Under the pieces are notes generated by a model. It saw only the letters and a program-made list of their open reading frames with translations, searched no databases and had not been told where the DNA came from. Source: Gymnogyps californianus (taxonomy: Eukaryota > Chordata > Aves > Accipitriformes > Cathartidae). Taken from it: a stretch of 64,000 nucleotides of DNA. The translations under genes were made by a program, and so were the position numbers. Positions 40,601 through 53,400 of this stretch are shown here, piece by piece. Location: positions 52,570,663 to 52,634,662 of the forward strand of contig NC_059500.1 in NCBI RefSeq assembly GCF_018139145.2. The letters are read 5' to 3'. Within the stretch, counting starts at the first letter, position 1, and each line of letters opens with the position of its first letter.

Positions 40601-43069
40601 TTGTGCTCATCCTCTGCCTCCTGAACTGCTATTTATTTTAATTATTTGCTAAGAGAGCTCTAACATTAGTCTCCTAAGCTTGCACAATGAATTACTTCAT
40701 TCAGGTGCTTCATAAGTTTTGTTGCTATTTCCTGAACTCTTTTTACTTTGTCACTATGTTGCAGTAAAAATGAGATTTGATTTAGTATTCGCCGAGCAAT
40801 ACAGAAAACAAGTATGCTCTGTGACTCGGTGATTTTCTGTTTAGCTGAAAAATGCATTAGGCCTTTTCTTTTGTTAAGAAAGTCCACTATAAACTTTCAT
40901 CTGACTTTCTCACCATTATTGTAACTGAATATTTGAAGATGATAATCCATGTGAAGATTTTTGTGTGTTTTTTGTAACGTAGCTTCTCATAGAGAAAGTA
41001 GAAAAACAAATCAGTCCTGACAGATTTTTCTCAGGTCACCCATGGTTATGGAGGAACCCTGCTGTATTCTTTCTGCATATTTTCAGAACAGCTGCCATTT
41101 TATTATCTCCTTTTCAGAAGCTACAGACAGAAGATCTCTTTCACCTACTCAATAAAAAAGGCAGACAAGTCATTTAAAATCTCACATATGAAAATCAGTT
41201 TGTAAAACCTTTTATGCAAATATATATCATAGTATATGGTCAGCTTGTGGAGAGGTGAAGTGCCTTTAAGTATTTTGACTGTGAATAACAAAATATTTTA
41301 TTTTCATTATCACTGGCAAGACATTCTAATTTTATAGGAGTTTTTCATTTGTAGTATCCCTTCTCTCTGTATTTTCCCTGTCAGTGTAGCCTCAGTGAAC
41401 CTGAGGATGTGAATTTGTATGTCTCACGATCTCTTAAAAGAGCTGATTGTAAAACATGCTATGGAGTTAGATTTCATAGCATTTTCAAGCTTAAAAATCA
41501 GTATCAGTTATTGTGAGTGGTGGTATCAGCTTGAACCATAGTAAGGATGAAATCAGAATGTGCTTAAATTTAATCATACAGGGGGATGCAGTGATTCTGA
41601 TTAAATTCACAAAGCCTGCTAAAGAATCTGCAGAGGAAGAATAATACCGATAATTAGAGACGAAAAGAAGTTCTCAGTTAAGATATGATCAAAGAGGTTA
41701 AATGTGCTGATTTAGACACTGCACAGAAGTTGTAAGGAATTTCTGCATCTTTGAAATATTGTGATATTATAAAACTGGTAGCATATTTCCCATTCAGTTT
41801 TACTCTGCATGGCATAATATAGAGGGAACAAAAAGTGTAACAGCAGCCTCTTTTTTTATTGTGTTGAATATGCAGGTTTCCTGCTTTCTTATGCTCAAAT
41901 TACAGTGCTCAATAACATTGCATACTTTGCTAGTTCATAAAAACTTTGGTTTATTTGGGTTCTTTTTGTTTGTTTTCAAAGGGAGGAGAAGCACCATGCT
42001 GTCTTCTGTAGAGGTGTTTGGTTGGAAGATGTTTTATTATACTCATTTGTGTAGAGAAGAAAAAAAATACTGATGCAAATTGCCATCACAACAGGATCTT
42101 CAGTATAAAACCTGAAGATCTGACCTTTAAAAACCTTAGAACCCAGTTCAGAATTTTTTTACTTAAGTACCTTCCAAAGCAAGAGTGAGATATTACTGGA
42201 GAATATAGACATGTATTATTCTTAACCAAAAAAATTGGAGCTGTTTAAGTAATTTACAAAGTCAGTCTTGGACACTCTACCTCCTTCCCCACTAGAAGTG
42301 TCTTTCCTCCACCTAGCAGGCAATAAAACAGTGGTTACTGTAGACAGACTACAAGGCAGATATGCCCTTTTGAGCCACAAGCTATTGGGATCAACAAAGC
42401 GAAATTCTGTTACCTGTGGCCATCTGGAGGTAGAGCCACCTCTAAAATCTCTATGCCACAACGTTTATAGTAAATTTGGCAATATGAGTTACTGGAACAC
42501 GTTTTCTAAAATCTCTGAGAACAGGTAACTTATTTCCAGATTTTTGGTGTGGTGTCAAATTGAGTTAATTGGCAAGAACAGTAGAGGGTTTTGAAGTAGG
42601 TGAACTGCTTGAACTCTTGTATCTCGCAGGCAGCACTGAGAAATTCAAGGGTTCTTACTTTTCAATTACAATACCTTTATAGGTCAGTTTCTATATCTTG
42701 GGACAAATTGAGATGCTTCAGCCCTGATTCCATTGATGTTTTGAAAGAGAATATTGTTGAGAGGTACTGAGTGGTGATTTGAGTGAAAACCCTGGATAGA
42801 ACACATTTATTTCATGTGTATGAGTAATAATTACACAGAGAACATGGAATAGTTTTTTGTGATAGAGCAGCTGGCTGTGAAAATGAATCGCATAGCTGTT
42901 TGCTATATTCTGAGAGCATTTCGTAGTGCACAAACTGTCTTTTGCTACAAATTCTGGTTTTGTTTTGCAGGATTGTATCCACTGTTTTTAAATTTATGTC
43001 AGGGTTTGATTCATTATTGGTCATTTGCTTATTAAAATAGTATTCGCTCATAGACGTTGGACTTCAAAA

Positions 43070-43095
43070 CAGTTCTGTAGAAGTCTACAGAACTG
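43070..43095. repeat. 26-bp palindrome with 12-bp arms
   Basis: CAGTTCTGTAGA and TCTACAGAACTG are exact reverse complements separated by AG. No function is evident. Confidence 0.95.
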
Positions 43096-46000
43096 CTTGC
43101 AAATGCTACTTAGTATGAGCTGGAAATACAGAAGCAGACATCTTTGTCTCAAACCTTCCATGCTGTTGAGAAGCTCAAATTATTTTATCTAATCTGAATA
43201 GTATTTCCCAAAAACAGTGTCATCCAGTGGCTTGCTCCTTACTTGAAACACAACAGCAGGCCACATGAAGCTGATCTGTTTTTAAGTTTGAGTGTACTGG
43301 CTGTATGCCTCGTAAGGAAGGCAGTTCTTTCTAATATGTAGGTTTGCTACAAACTGTGTGATTGTCATCAGTCTTTCTGGTTTTCTTCATTAAAACGTAG
43401 AAGTGACATATTGACCCTCTGAAGTCAGTCTGAAATGTTGTTAGGTGTTTATAGAATAAGCTGTTTATTTTCTGTGTTTTTTGAAAATCTCTAATACTGT
43501 TTTTAGAAGGACTTCCTGCTCTGTGAAAATGTAGAAAAAAGTAAAATCAATTAGCCATTAGCCAAAAGGAATGGCTAACATTCTGATTAAAAGTGGTTAC
43601 TAAGGCTAGTTCTCTATAGGACTCTATAGGATTATATATCTGTTTCTTTATTCTTGGAATTTGCGAGCTTCAAGTTCACAAGCAGCAATCTGTGCCTGGA
43701 TATATCCAAACACTTCTTTTCTATATTTTCTGTCCTATTTTGCATTTCCCCCAAGATGCGATGCTAATTTAGACTGAACATGAAGTAAATTAAGAAATAA
43801 TTCTAGATATGGTAGAATAGGATTTAAGGAAATTTTTCGTTTTTGTGACTCTATCTGATCATTATTTACAAAGTTGTTCATTAAGAATCACTGAAATGAA
43901 GTGTGACTGCTTGGCATTTAGAGTTACCTTGGTATACAAAAAGAAATGGAAACCATCTCTTGCTTTTATGTTCTATTACTAGCTAGAATTTTTTTTAAAA
44001 GGTGAAAAAAAACCCCACAATAAAATATGGTATTACTCAATTTGGAAAACATGAAATGACTGTTAATATTTGTGGGGTGATTATGCTGTTGTTACATTCT
44101 CTGCTCAGAAACAAACTCAGGCTTGTAGTTCAGTTTTTAAGCACCACATATGTCTTCATCACATTTAAATTTTGGAGTTTGCATGCAAATGTGATCTTTA
44201 GCCTGGTTTGAGTTTGAGCGCAAGTATCCCACATGCATAGTCATATTGCAGATGTTGGATCTTTATCAGTTCTTCTTTCAGAATTACATGCTTATAATTC
44301 TTCTGGGAGTTTTACCCACAGTCTTTTACCCTTTATATTCTAGTAGGCACACACCATTATCTTTTTCCCAGCAAATCGTGAGTGAACTTAGCTGTCTTTT
44401 TGCACATCAAGAACATCTTAGAAAAGGCAGAAAGTGTGTGAGTCGTATTTGTTTTCTGTACCTACTTTTTACAAGGCAGTACACACCCAAACATCTCTTA
44501 AACAGCTTCAGAAGTGGGAGCTTCATCATGAACGGTAGGCTAAGAAATGGAAAAGTAAATTGTCACACTCAGGAATAGTGGTGGTGCCACCACTTCTCGT
44601 TCAGTGGCCTTCTAGTATTCGGTACTGCAAGTAGACAGTTTGTCTGACACGTTAAAGCAATACCAAAACTGGGAGAGCTGTCATCTTGGGGATGGAGCGA
44701 TCCATCTTCACCAGAACTTCGTAACCGTCAGTAAAATCTTCCTAAGTCTTAATTTCCTCTGCTGCTAACCACAGATGGTGCACATGCTAACAGCAAACCC
44801 TTCACCACAACACGCTGGCAGAAAGTATACGCTAGCACTATACACTTGAATGGGAGGTGTATTGCACTGGTGCAGTAGGCCTCAGCAGACACCCTCTGCA
44901 ACTAAAAATTGTTAGAGCCACCAAGGCTCTAGGCGAATAACCAAAGTTGAGAGCACCAGCAAGTTCAAGTGAATTTTTTGTATACCAACAGGATGGGACC
45001 AAGGAGTTAAATTTGCAGCTAAAACAAAGGGAGTACTTTAAATTCTCATCTTTGCTTTTGGGAGATTGACAAGTAGTTACAACTCTCTGGGGAGGCAGTT
45101 TTGAACAGAAGACTAAACACTGACTGAAAGACTCCTCTGCTGAAAGAAAATTGGGAAGGGAAAAAAAAAAAGGAAAAAAGGTTCTAAAAGGTACTTATCT
45201 ACAGAGTAAAAATACCAAGAAGACCAAAGCATAAAACTCAATAAGTATCTTCTAAGCATTCATCTCCATAGTCATACAGAAATAAAGATAATTCATTACA
45301 CTACTGTAGAGAAAAATATGGAAAGGTAAAACAGAACCTTACTATAAGAAAATAAATTTATGCACAGATGGAACAACAGAAATCACTTAAAACACCAAGG
45401 GCATACTAAAATAAAATCAATATAAAATGAACGTCTCAGTTTTAACACTGTTAATAGTATTAATACAGATGCTATTCAATTTATAGAGCATTTTATGTGA
45501 GGGTTTCATACAGACAGGTGCAATACTGTTTTCATGTGTTAAAAATGAATTCTAGGTTTTATAGCATCTATTCTTTTGATGCATTTCTGTAAATTAACTG
45601 CCTATTGAAGTTAATTAGTATTATGTGTACATCAAGAGAAGAAACTATATGTGTTTTATTGTAATAATTATTAAACTAACATCTTGTACTGACTGAGAAC
45701 ATAGTTGTTTGCCTACTTCCCTACAACCACCAGCTGTGAACTTTCAATCTTATAACCTCTAAATAACAAAGGTAGTCCAACTAACATGTAACTGCTAAAG
45801 CAAGTGGTGGTAGTAAGTGCTAATCTTACCATGTAGCTAATACTCAGGAGATACTTTGGTATAGTGCTAAAAGCTTAGTGGTGTTGGTCTTAGCATACTA
45901 TTGTGATCTTAAAAAAAAAGAGTTATTAACCATGAATGGTGATAAAATCCAGTGGCACTTTTAATCACGGTTTGCACATGTGAAAGTTAGTCCACCTGCA

Positions 46001-46397
46001 CTGCCAAAGCATCAACTTGAAAATTACCTTTTGCTCTTTTATGTTGGTTTTCTAGTAACTAATTTTCAGTGTTGCTTGCATGAAATGCAAGCAGTGTTGC
46101 TAGCTGTTCAGGCCCTAAGAAGCTTGACGGTTAGTGATATGAACATACGTTAAATGACTTCCTTGTTCTTCCCATGATATTAGAAAATAATCATTTGTTT
46201 CTCTGCAATGCTGTATCTGCTTAGCATAAGAGCTAGCCCAAATACCATGGTGAAATGAAGTGTTCTTGATGATGCATGTCTAAATTTTTATGGTACTCGC
46301 CATAAAATCTAAACAGCGCTTTGTGAATCTTCAGGCAGATAAGTGATATGCATACAAGTTGATTTCACTTATAGAGAAAGAGAATGTAATATTTGTC

Positions 46398-46412
46398 GGG
46401 GGGGGGGGGGGG
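46398..46412 (+). repeat. Poly-G tract (15 G)
   Basis: An uninterrupted G run in otherwise AT-rich intron. Its length is likely to be variable. Confidence 0.92.
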
Positions 46413-47511
46413 ATTTGTAAATGATCTGATTTGCTTTTGGAGTAGGAAGAAAGCCTAATATGAAATAGCCTATGAAATAAAAGGGCACTGAATGTAGAAA
46501 ACATGACAGTTGGTTCAGCAACATACTTAAGTACATAAATAGTTCCATTACAGTCAGCTTTCTCAATGAGACTACTCATTTGCTTTAAGTTAGATAAATT
46601 ATGAAATGAAAAAGTTTTAAAACCATTGGCAGTCAATGAAGAAATAATTTTCTGCACGTGATCATTTGGAACAGACTGCCTAGGTTTAAGAAATATGGAG
46701 CAATACTGTTGTTTTATAATTTCTACAGTTATGGAATGTTACAGAACGATGCAAAACTGATTTTGAATGATTTTTTAATGTGTAGTGGTTTCATCATTAA
46801 AACTGTTTTGGAGCAGGTGCTTTTTAGACTCTGCAAATGCTCTCACTGTCTTTCGTATGATAAAACTAAATACTGTAAAAAAAAATTCATTATTAAATTT
46901 GAAAAATCTACTCTAATTATATGGAGCTGTAGAGATGTAACTGTACCCATTTTTCACTATAATGGATGTCTGCTTTGTGAAATGCTTTGCAAAATCATGT
47001 TACATTAATAATAGCTATTAAAATTATTTTTGTTACCTTAATTGAAAAGAACTTTTACCCAGGAGTTAAAAAGTTACGACAGAATGAGAGGTCTGAAAGC
47101 TTCTATAGGTAATCCTGCGTACTCAGAAGATATCATGTAATTTACAGTAAGTTGCTTGTTGGCCTTGCATATGTTGTGCATAAGTTTATTTAGCATTACT
47201 ACATATTTTGCTGCTAGATAATGGATATATACTTTTTCCTGACTCAGAATCATTAGAAAAATAGTCCTCCAGTTTGCAGCTGATGTATCGTGACCTTTAA
47301 ACCCTTAATAGTTTCTGATGTCCTGCATTAAGTTTGAAACAGGAAGCAATAACTTACAGCTGATTGTTGGATTAATTTTTGCTTTTCATGGAGACTAATC
47401 TAAGATATTTTCTAAGGAATTTTTATCTCCTTTTCTGGAACGAAAGACACTGTGCCTAAATTTACGCACAAAATAAATTAAGATTACTACCTGTGGTAGT
47501 CATTAATTTAA

Positions 47512-47531
47512 TTTTTTTTTTTTTTTTTTTT
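47512..47531 (+). repeat. Poly-T tract (20 T)
   Basis: An uninterrupted T run ending in TAGATTTTG. On the minus strand it could be a retroposon A-tail, but no body is recognisable on either side. Confidence 0.9.
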
Positions 47532-50473
47532 AGATTTTGTTGTAAGAAGGATGGTTTCTGTAAGCTCATTTAAAACTGATAGAAACACTTAAGTATGCTT
47601 GATGTCAGTTGTTCAAGATTTCAGCAGGTGATCATCTGGCAAAGCCATTATTTTGTTTTTCTTTTGAAGACTTAAGTTAGCATCAGCAGTTCATGTCATC
47701 CTACTTGCTATATGAGCTGGTAATAGTAAATACTATTCACTATCTATTTATAGATAAAATGTACTGGTAAACTGGCATAGCAACAGAGATGTGGGAATTT
47801 GCCAGGTACTTGCTGATAGTTTCTAAGAGCTTTCAGACATTTTGGTGCAGAGAGAGATTTCCAGTATGTTCAGGCAAGAACTTTGTGGAAGTGTTTCTGC
47901 AGCTCTGATCTCCATGATACTGACTTTTGTGCAAACCCAGCTACTAAATACCAAAAAGTCATGTAATAAAGTGAACTTGAATATTTACTTTGGAAAATTT
48001 TGGCCTAATGGTTTACAAAACCTGATAAATAGAGAAAGATTGTTCTCTTGCTTTGTAGAAGCATAGAGATTTTTAAGGCCAAAATTCAAGAGAATGTTTT
48101 TCTCAAAGCTCTTGATGGTGCTCTTTCAGGGTGGCTTGTTGGTGGATTTTTGAAGGAAAATAAGATGTTAAGGTGGGACTTTGGAGATAACAGTGTTTAT
48201 GGACACATATACCTGCATCAGGTCCTGTAATAATACAAAAGCTTAGATGTATCATATTAAAGGTTAAAAATCGTCTTCTTCAGAAAGGTTTTAATATATC
48301 AGGATAAACAGTTTAGACAAACCTTTTCCAGAAGTGCAGTATATAAAGCAAGAACACAAAAAAAAAGCTAGCTGTATATTAGCAAGATGTTTTCCTCATG
48401 TGCCAAAGGAGCTAGAAGTTACTGAAAAGTCAAAACCAACCAACCCTTCTTTTTATAATGCCTGTCTTACCCTTTCAGTTAGTACTCAGAACAGATTGCG
48501 TTGTAGCACTTATTCGAAGTAGTATGCCTTAATAAAATGAAAGCAGAAAGATGTTTAGCATGCATAGATTGACTTTTAAGTCATCTTCAGGTACAAAAAA
48601 ATCCTGAAATACTGTTGTCGAAGATTTATTGTTATATATTCATTTAGCAGCGGAAATTATTTCTCAATTACTATGACATCTGACCTGCTCCCAATTGCTT
48701 CTAAAGAGTGCATATAATAATCTTCATGCCTACCTCTCCAGCCTACAGGAAAAATAGTTCGATCTCTTTTCTCTAAGAGAAATTAGTTTTGTATTTAGTT
48801 ATAAAATGAATGACAGCTGTTTTTACTAGTAAATCCAAGGAGAAACAGTTCCATTGTTGAAATCAGACACAACCCTGGTGCTCTGAGTCAATTGTTTGTG
48901 TTGCTTCTGTGGCATAGGGCCTCTCACTGAGTGGTAATTCACCACTGGACAGATTCACATCTTTTGTTTTCAGGCGTTTTGTTTTCTTCATTTGTACCTT
49001 CTTCATGCAACTTACCATGTGTTAAGTCTGTCTGCAGAGTTGGAATGGAGGTTTTTTGTGCTTACACTGATTTTTGATGTACTTGACGCATACAATGCTA
49101 TGCTAAGCTTAGTCTGTCACTCTATGTCTGTTTAAAGGCAGGAACTGGCTCTCCACAGCTGTTTGACTTCATTAACTGTTCTTCACAGAACAGTTTGTGA
49201 TGAATTTGCAAATAACTGTCATAACATGAAACTTTCTTTCTGTTCTTTCTCAGATGCACTTCCCCCTGACACCCACCCCGGCCCCACCTGACATCATGAC
49301 TCCCTCTGCCTTCTGGCAATCACACTGGACTGTTTGAACATTATCCCAGCACTCGTTTAGGCCCATGACTTCCAGCTACAAAGAACAGCTACTTCCTTAT
49401 GTCCATGCTAGTACAGTATTCCACTGGAACTGAAACATTGCTGTATCTGTTTTAAGAAACTATCATTTTCATTTGCAGAAATTTCTTTTATAAAAAACCA
49501 AAACAAAACAAAGCAAAACCAAAAAACCCAACCTTCCCCTCCACTTTTTTCTAGGAAGTACATCTTGCATTGTTAGGATCATCTTTGATCAGCTAGATGA
49601 AAGTTGGTGAGAAAATTATCTTAAAAGGAAACTTTGGGGAAAAAAACCCTTACCTATACTCCGCATAAAATCAATTTAATATTTAGTAAGCAAATGCTCA
49701 CAGATATTGTTGATGACATTTTTTATTTATAATTTGGAGATATTCACTCAGACTGTAGACTGTAATAAATTTTGCTTTACACTGCCTGTTGCGGATTTTG
49801 ATTTTGTTATCTTTTTTAGAGGTAGGACTGAATTTCATAATTAGTTAAAATAATTATGATGGGCTTACAGGCATGAACCTTGAGCTCAGCATGTAAAGCA
49901 GTTTAAAAAAACCACTTTTTAACATCCTATGCTCCTATGCCAAGCCAAGATCCTATTTCAAATTAGTGACAATATAATTTGTGGTGCAATTAGTCGAGCA
50001 AATTACAGCAAGAGTTATAGCAAAGCTGAGTAAATCTGGTTTTGTTCTATGTTCAGCATCTTATGAATGAATCCCCATGCCATTCCTCATTTACAGTTGC
50101 ATGAGAAATATTAGGTGCTCTTGCTAGACAAATGTGAAAGTGTCATGTTTAAAGTACATCTCCCTCCTTCAGTCTTCCAGAAAGCCTGCTTGAGTTTGCT
50201 CAGTTCAGTTCACAACAGTTCACAATAGCTCTTTCAAGGCCATATGATTATTATTGTGAAAAATGCTTTGGAAGAACGCAAGTGCTAGCTCTCAGCAGAT
50301 CAGAATGAGCGCTGCCTTGCATCACCAGGCCCTCTGTGCCGGCTTCAGGGGCAGGCCTCCACCATGCTAGAAAGCATGATGGGATGTTGAGTATTTTCTT
50401 CCCCGCAATAACTCAGAGTACAGGTGTTATCTGTCATCTATTCTGCTTATATGTGTCTATGCATATATTCTGC

Positions 50474-50495
50474 TATAGACTTATATAAGTCTATA
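50474..50495. repeat. 22-bp perfect palindrome
   Basis: TATAGACTTAT is followed directly by its exact reverse complement ATAAGTCTATA, with no spacer. Confidence 0.95.
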
Positions 50496-53400
50496 ATGCT
50501 TCCTATTATAACGTGAAACATGTAAAATCCCAGACTAGTCCCATTTACTTCAGTTTAGGGCAGCAGCAAAATTTCAGGTAGAAGTTGAAGCCTCAGGTGA
50601 CAGCCAGTTCTGACATTGGTTTTTGGGGGCAAAATAATGCATAGCAAAACTATGTTTGTGGCCTGAACCTGTGAGTCTTTCTGAGATTAAAACCTTGAAG
50701 TCTTGGCTGCCTTAGGCTTTAGAAATATTAACACCTCTGTGTTACTGCGTGTATGTCTTCATCCGCGTGTATAGTCTTAAGTGTTAATATGAGGTTCTGC
50801 TGTGTAACTCCATACTCATTAAAAGGTATTTATCAGACAGGAGTAATTATTGAACTTCGGCACAGAACTGTGAGAAAGCTGGGTTTTAAGCAATGTGTGT
50901 CCTCTGCTACAGAGAAAGCCCTTCTGTATTTTTCCAGAACAGAAGTGAATGGCTGCTTCCCGCAGAAGAAAATACCCTCTAACTTCCTTGTCTGGACACT
51001 TTCTCAAAGCTATTTCAACTTAAGTGGTGAAAGTCATCCCAAGCAAAAAAGAAAATCATATCTACTCTCTTCTCTTCTCCTATGCCTATCCTTCCCTGCT
51101 AACAGATCGCAAGGCATCTTCTCAATATCTGTGAGAGAGAGGGAATATTGCCATAGGTGGGCAGGAGAGGTGAGAGGGATACCTCCCTCATATTCAGGAA
51201 GATGAAGAGTGAGTTCTAGAGCAGACTCGTTCCCTCCATAGCCAGGCCACCAGGGAAGAACTTCACCATCCACTTGCCAGGGAAATACTTTCTCGATTCC
51301 GTTAAAGATTCATACAGGTTCAAAGATGCCGTGTGTTTTAACATTTGCCAGCATTTTGAATTCTGTCTTTTGCTTATAAATATTAGGAGTACATGATACA
51401 AGGCATTGTTTTGTTGTCTTACATCTTCCTTGTCTCATCCAGCATTTTCTTAGTTGATAGACAGGCATTCATGGTGGTGGAAAGACTGAAAAAAAAAAGG
51501 CAAACAAACCACAAAAATGAGAAGCTACTGTATCTATTATTTTTTTACAGTCACCTATCTGTAGTCATGTGTTATGAATGTTTTAAGCATGCTCTTCAGA
51601 CCAATGAAAATGAATGCTGCATTAGGTGTAGAAAAACTGTGCATATTTTGTACCAGTAATGTTAGTGTAATGCTCAATAATACCGAGTTTCAAGGGATAT
51701 CCTCTTCAACTGCATTTTTCCAGAGTTCATTGTCTGTTCTGACAACATATCTCTTTTTTCTCATTCTCTTCAGCAATAATAGCACTTTTATTGTTTGTTA
51801 CTCATCATTATGTTGCTATTTATTGAAATACTGCAATAACATCCAAATTGCTACATCTGTATGGGTGCATTGTTGTGCCAGGCACCATAAAAAGCAGTTG
51901 GAATGCATAGCCTCTACCTTGAATAACTTACTGTTTTATTCACTGCACCAAAAGTGCTTTTAATGTCCTGACCCAAGCATCTTTTGTCAAAACTTGAGGG
52001 ATACAATTTTATCACCCGTATTCCTTATTTCCTTCTTCTAAAGGACCAAACTGTAGACTTCTGGGGCATCTTTCTACCCACTTATCAAAGTGAAAATCGT
52101 CCCCTTTCTCTTTCTAAAATACACAGGTTTGATGCTGAGCTAGAAATGCAAAAAACAGTATTATTCTCCTTTGAAAATAAGACTTAAACAAAGTTGATGG
52201 TTTTGCCACTACAGTTCCTTTGTCAGGTCCTTAAATTTTGCAGCTGTGACATTAATGTAGTTAGTATAGTTTATAGCTGTCAGTTTGGGCTGCAGAGTAT
52301 GTAGGCTGCATTAAAAAGTATTCAGTAAGATTATGGCATTGAGGAAACAAGTCATTGGAAGCTGTGTAACATCAATAACAGAAATGGCCATGATCACAAG
52401 AAGCAAAACCAAGATGCTTCTGCCCCCTTCTCAGTTCAAATTAGTATGTTACAACTTTATTGTGATGATTTATTGCTTTATACTTAAGAATGAATATGAG
52501 GTAATTATAAAAAGTGTCGTGTATTTACTAATATCAATATTTTAACACAGAGTATTAATGAGTAGAAAGGAGGGGAACAAAAAAAAAAATTAATGCTTTT
52601 ATGTGTTCTGGACCAATCTGTATATTCAGACTACTAACATGAGAAGTGAGCTCTGGTGTACATACGAACCTGCTGCTGATCTCATTATTTACTGCACCAT
52701 AAAACTGCGTGTGATGTGAAAAAGTAAAGCTTAAAGCAAAGACTGCCATCACTGCCCTACTGTTATTCTTTCCCCTTTATTTTTCAAATGAAAGTAAGGA
52801 GGATGTAAAAACACAAATATTAGTATGTTAAAAATATTGCCTTGATAGAGCAATCATGCATTTTCCTAATCCTCATTCTTGGCAAGCCCCAATTTAACCC
52901 TGATTTAGTGTAATCTAAATCCTAACCCTGTCTGGAAACTAAGCCTCAAATTAGAAATGGTAATCATGGAAATTCATATCGTTGCCCTTTCCTGTCCTCT
53001 TGTCTTTTATTCGCCGGTGCAAAATACATAGCTTCATTCTTGTCAACATTTGCATATGGTAATATGTGGGATGCTGTATCCTCTCTGCTTCGGAAGTTTA
53101 GTGTTTCTTTTCCTAAATATATGATACCCTGCACTTAAAACACCACTTCACATTCTCTGCCTTTGTTTCATTATCGTAACTCTGACTGAGTCCTCTCCTT
53201 GTGTTAGAAAAGGGACATCTGGCAGGGATTCTTGGATTCCCTACTTTTTTTTCTTAGGACACGGCCTTTTATATTTCCCTTTCCATTCCCAGTAAGCAGA
53301 ACAGACATCCAAAAGTTCAGTCATAACCAAATTTGGGCGTGTGATGTTCGGATGATATGCTGTGCGCTATACGATACGACAGTGCCTGAGTGCAAATGTG

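Noticed and set aside
42095..42120. 9-bp inverted repeat GATCTTCAG / CTGAAGATC with an 8-base spacer
   Set aside because: No T run or other terminator context and no transcript evidence. Chance is sufficient.
46072..46093. 9-bp inverted repeat TGCTTGCAT / ATGCAAGCA
   Set aside because: Short stem with a 3-base loop, common by chance. No flanking signal suggests a structured RNA.
50753..51205. 150-codon open frame on the + strand, the longest outside repeats
   Set aside because: No domain, repeat or recognisable family. A frame of this size is expected about once by chance in an AT-rich window this long.
51574..51963. 129-codon open frame with hydrophobic stretches
   Set aside because: The T-rich base composition itself gives Leu/Phe-rich translations. 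Nothing else supports a gene.
52880..52940. TTAACCCTG and CCTAACCCTG, telomere-like units
   Set aside because: Only isolated partial units, with no tandem array.
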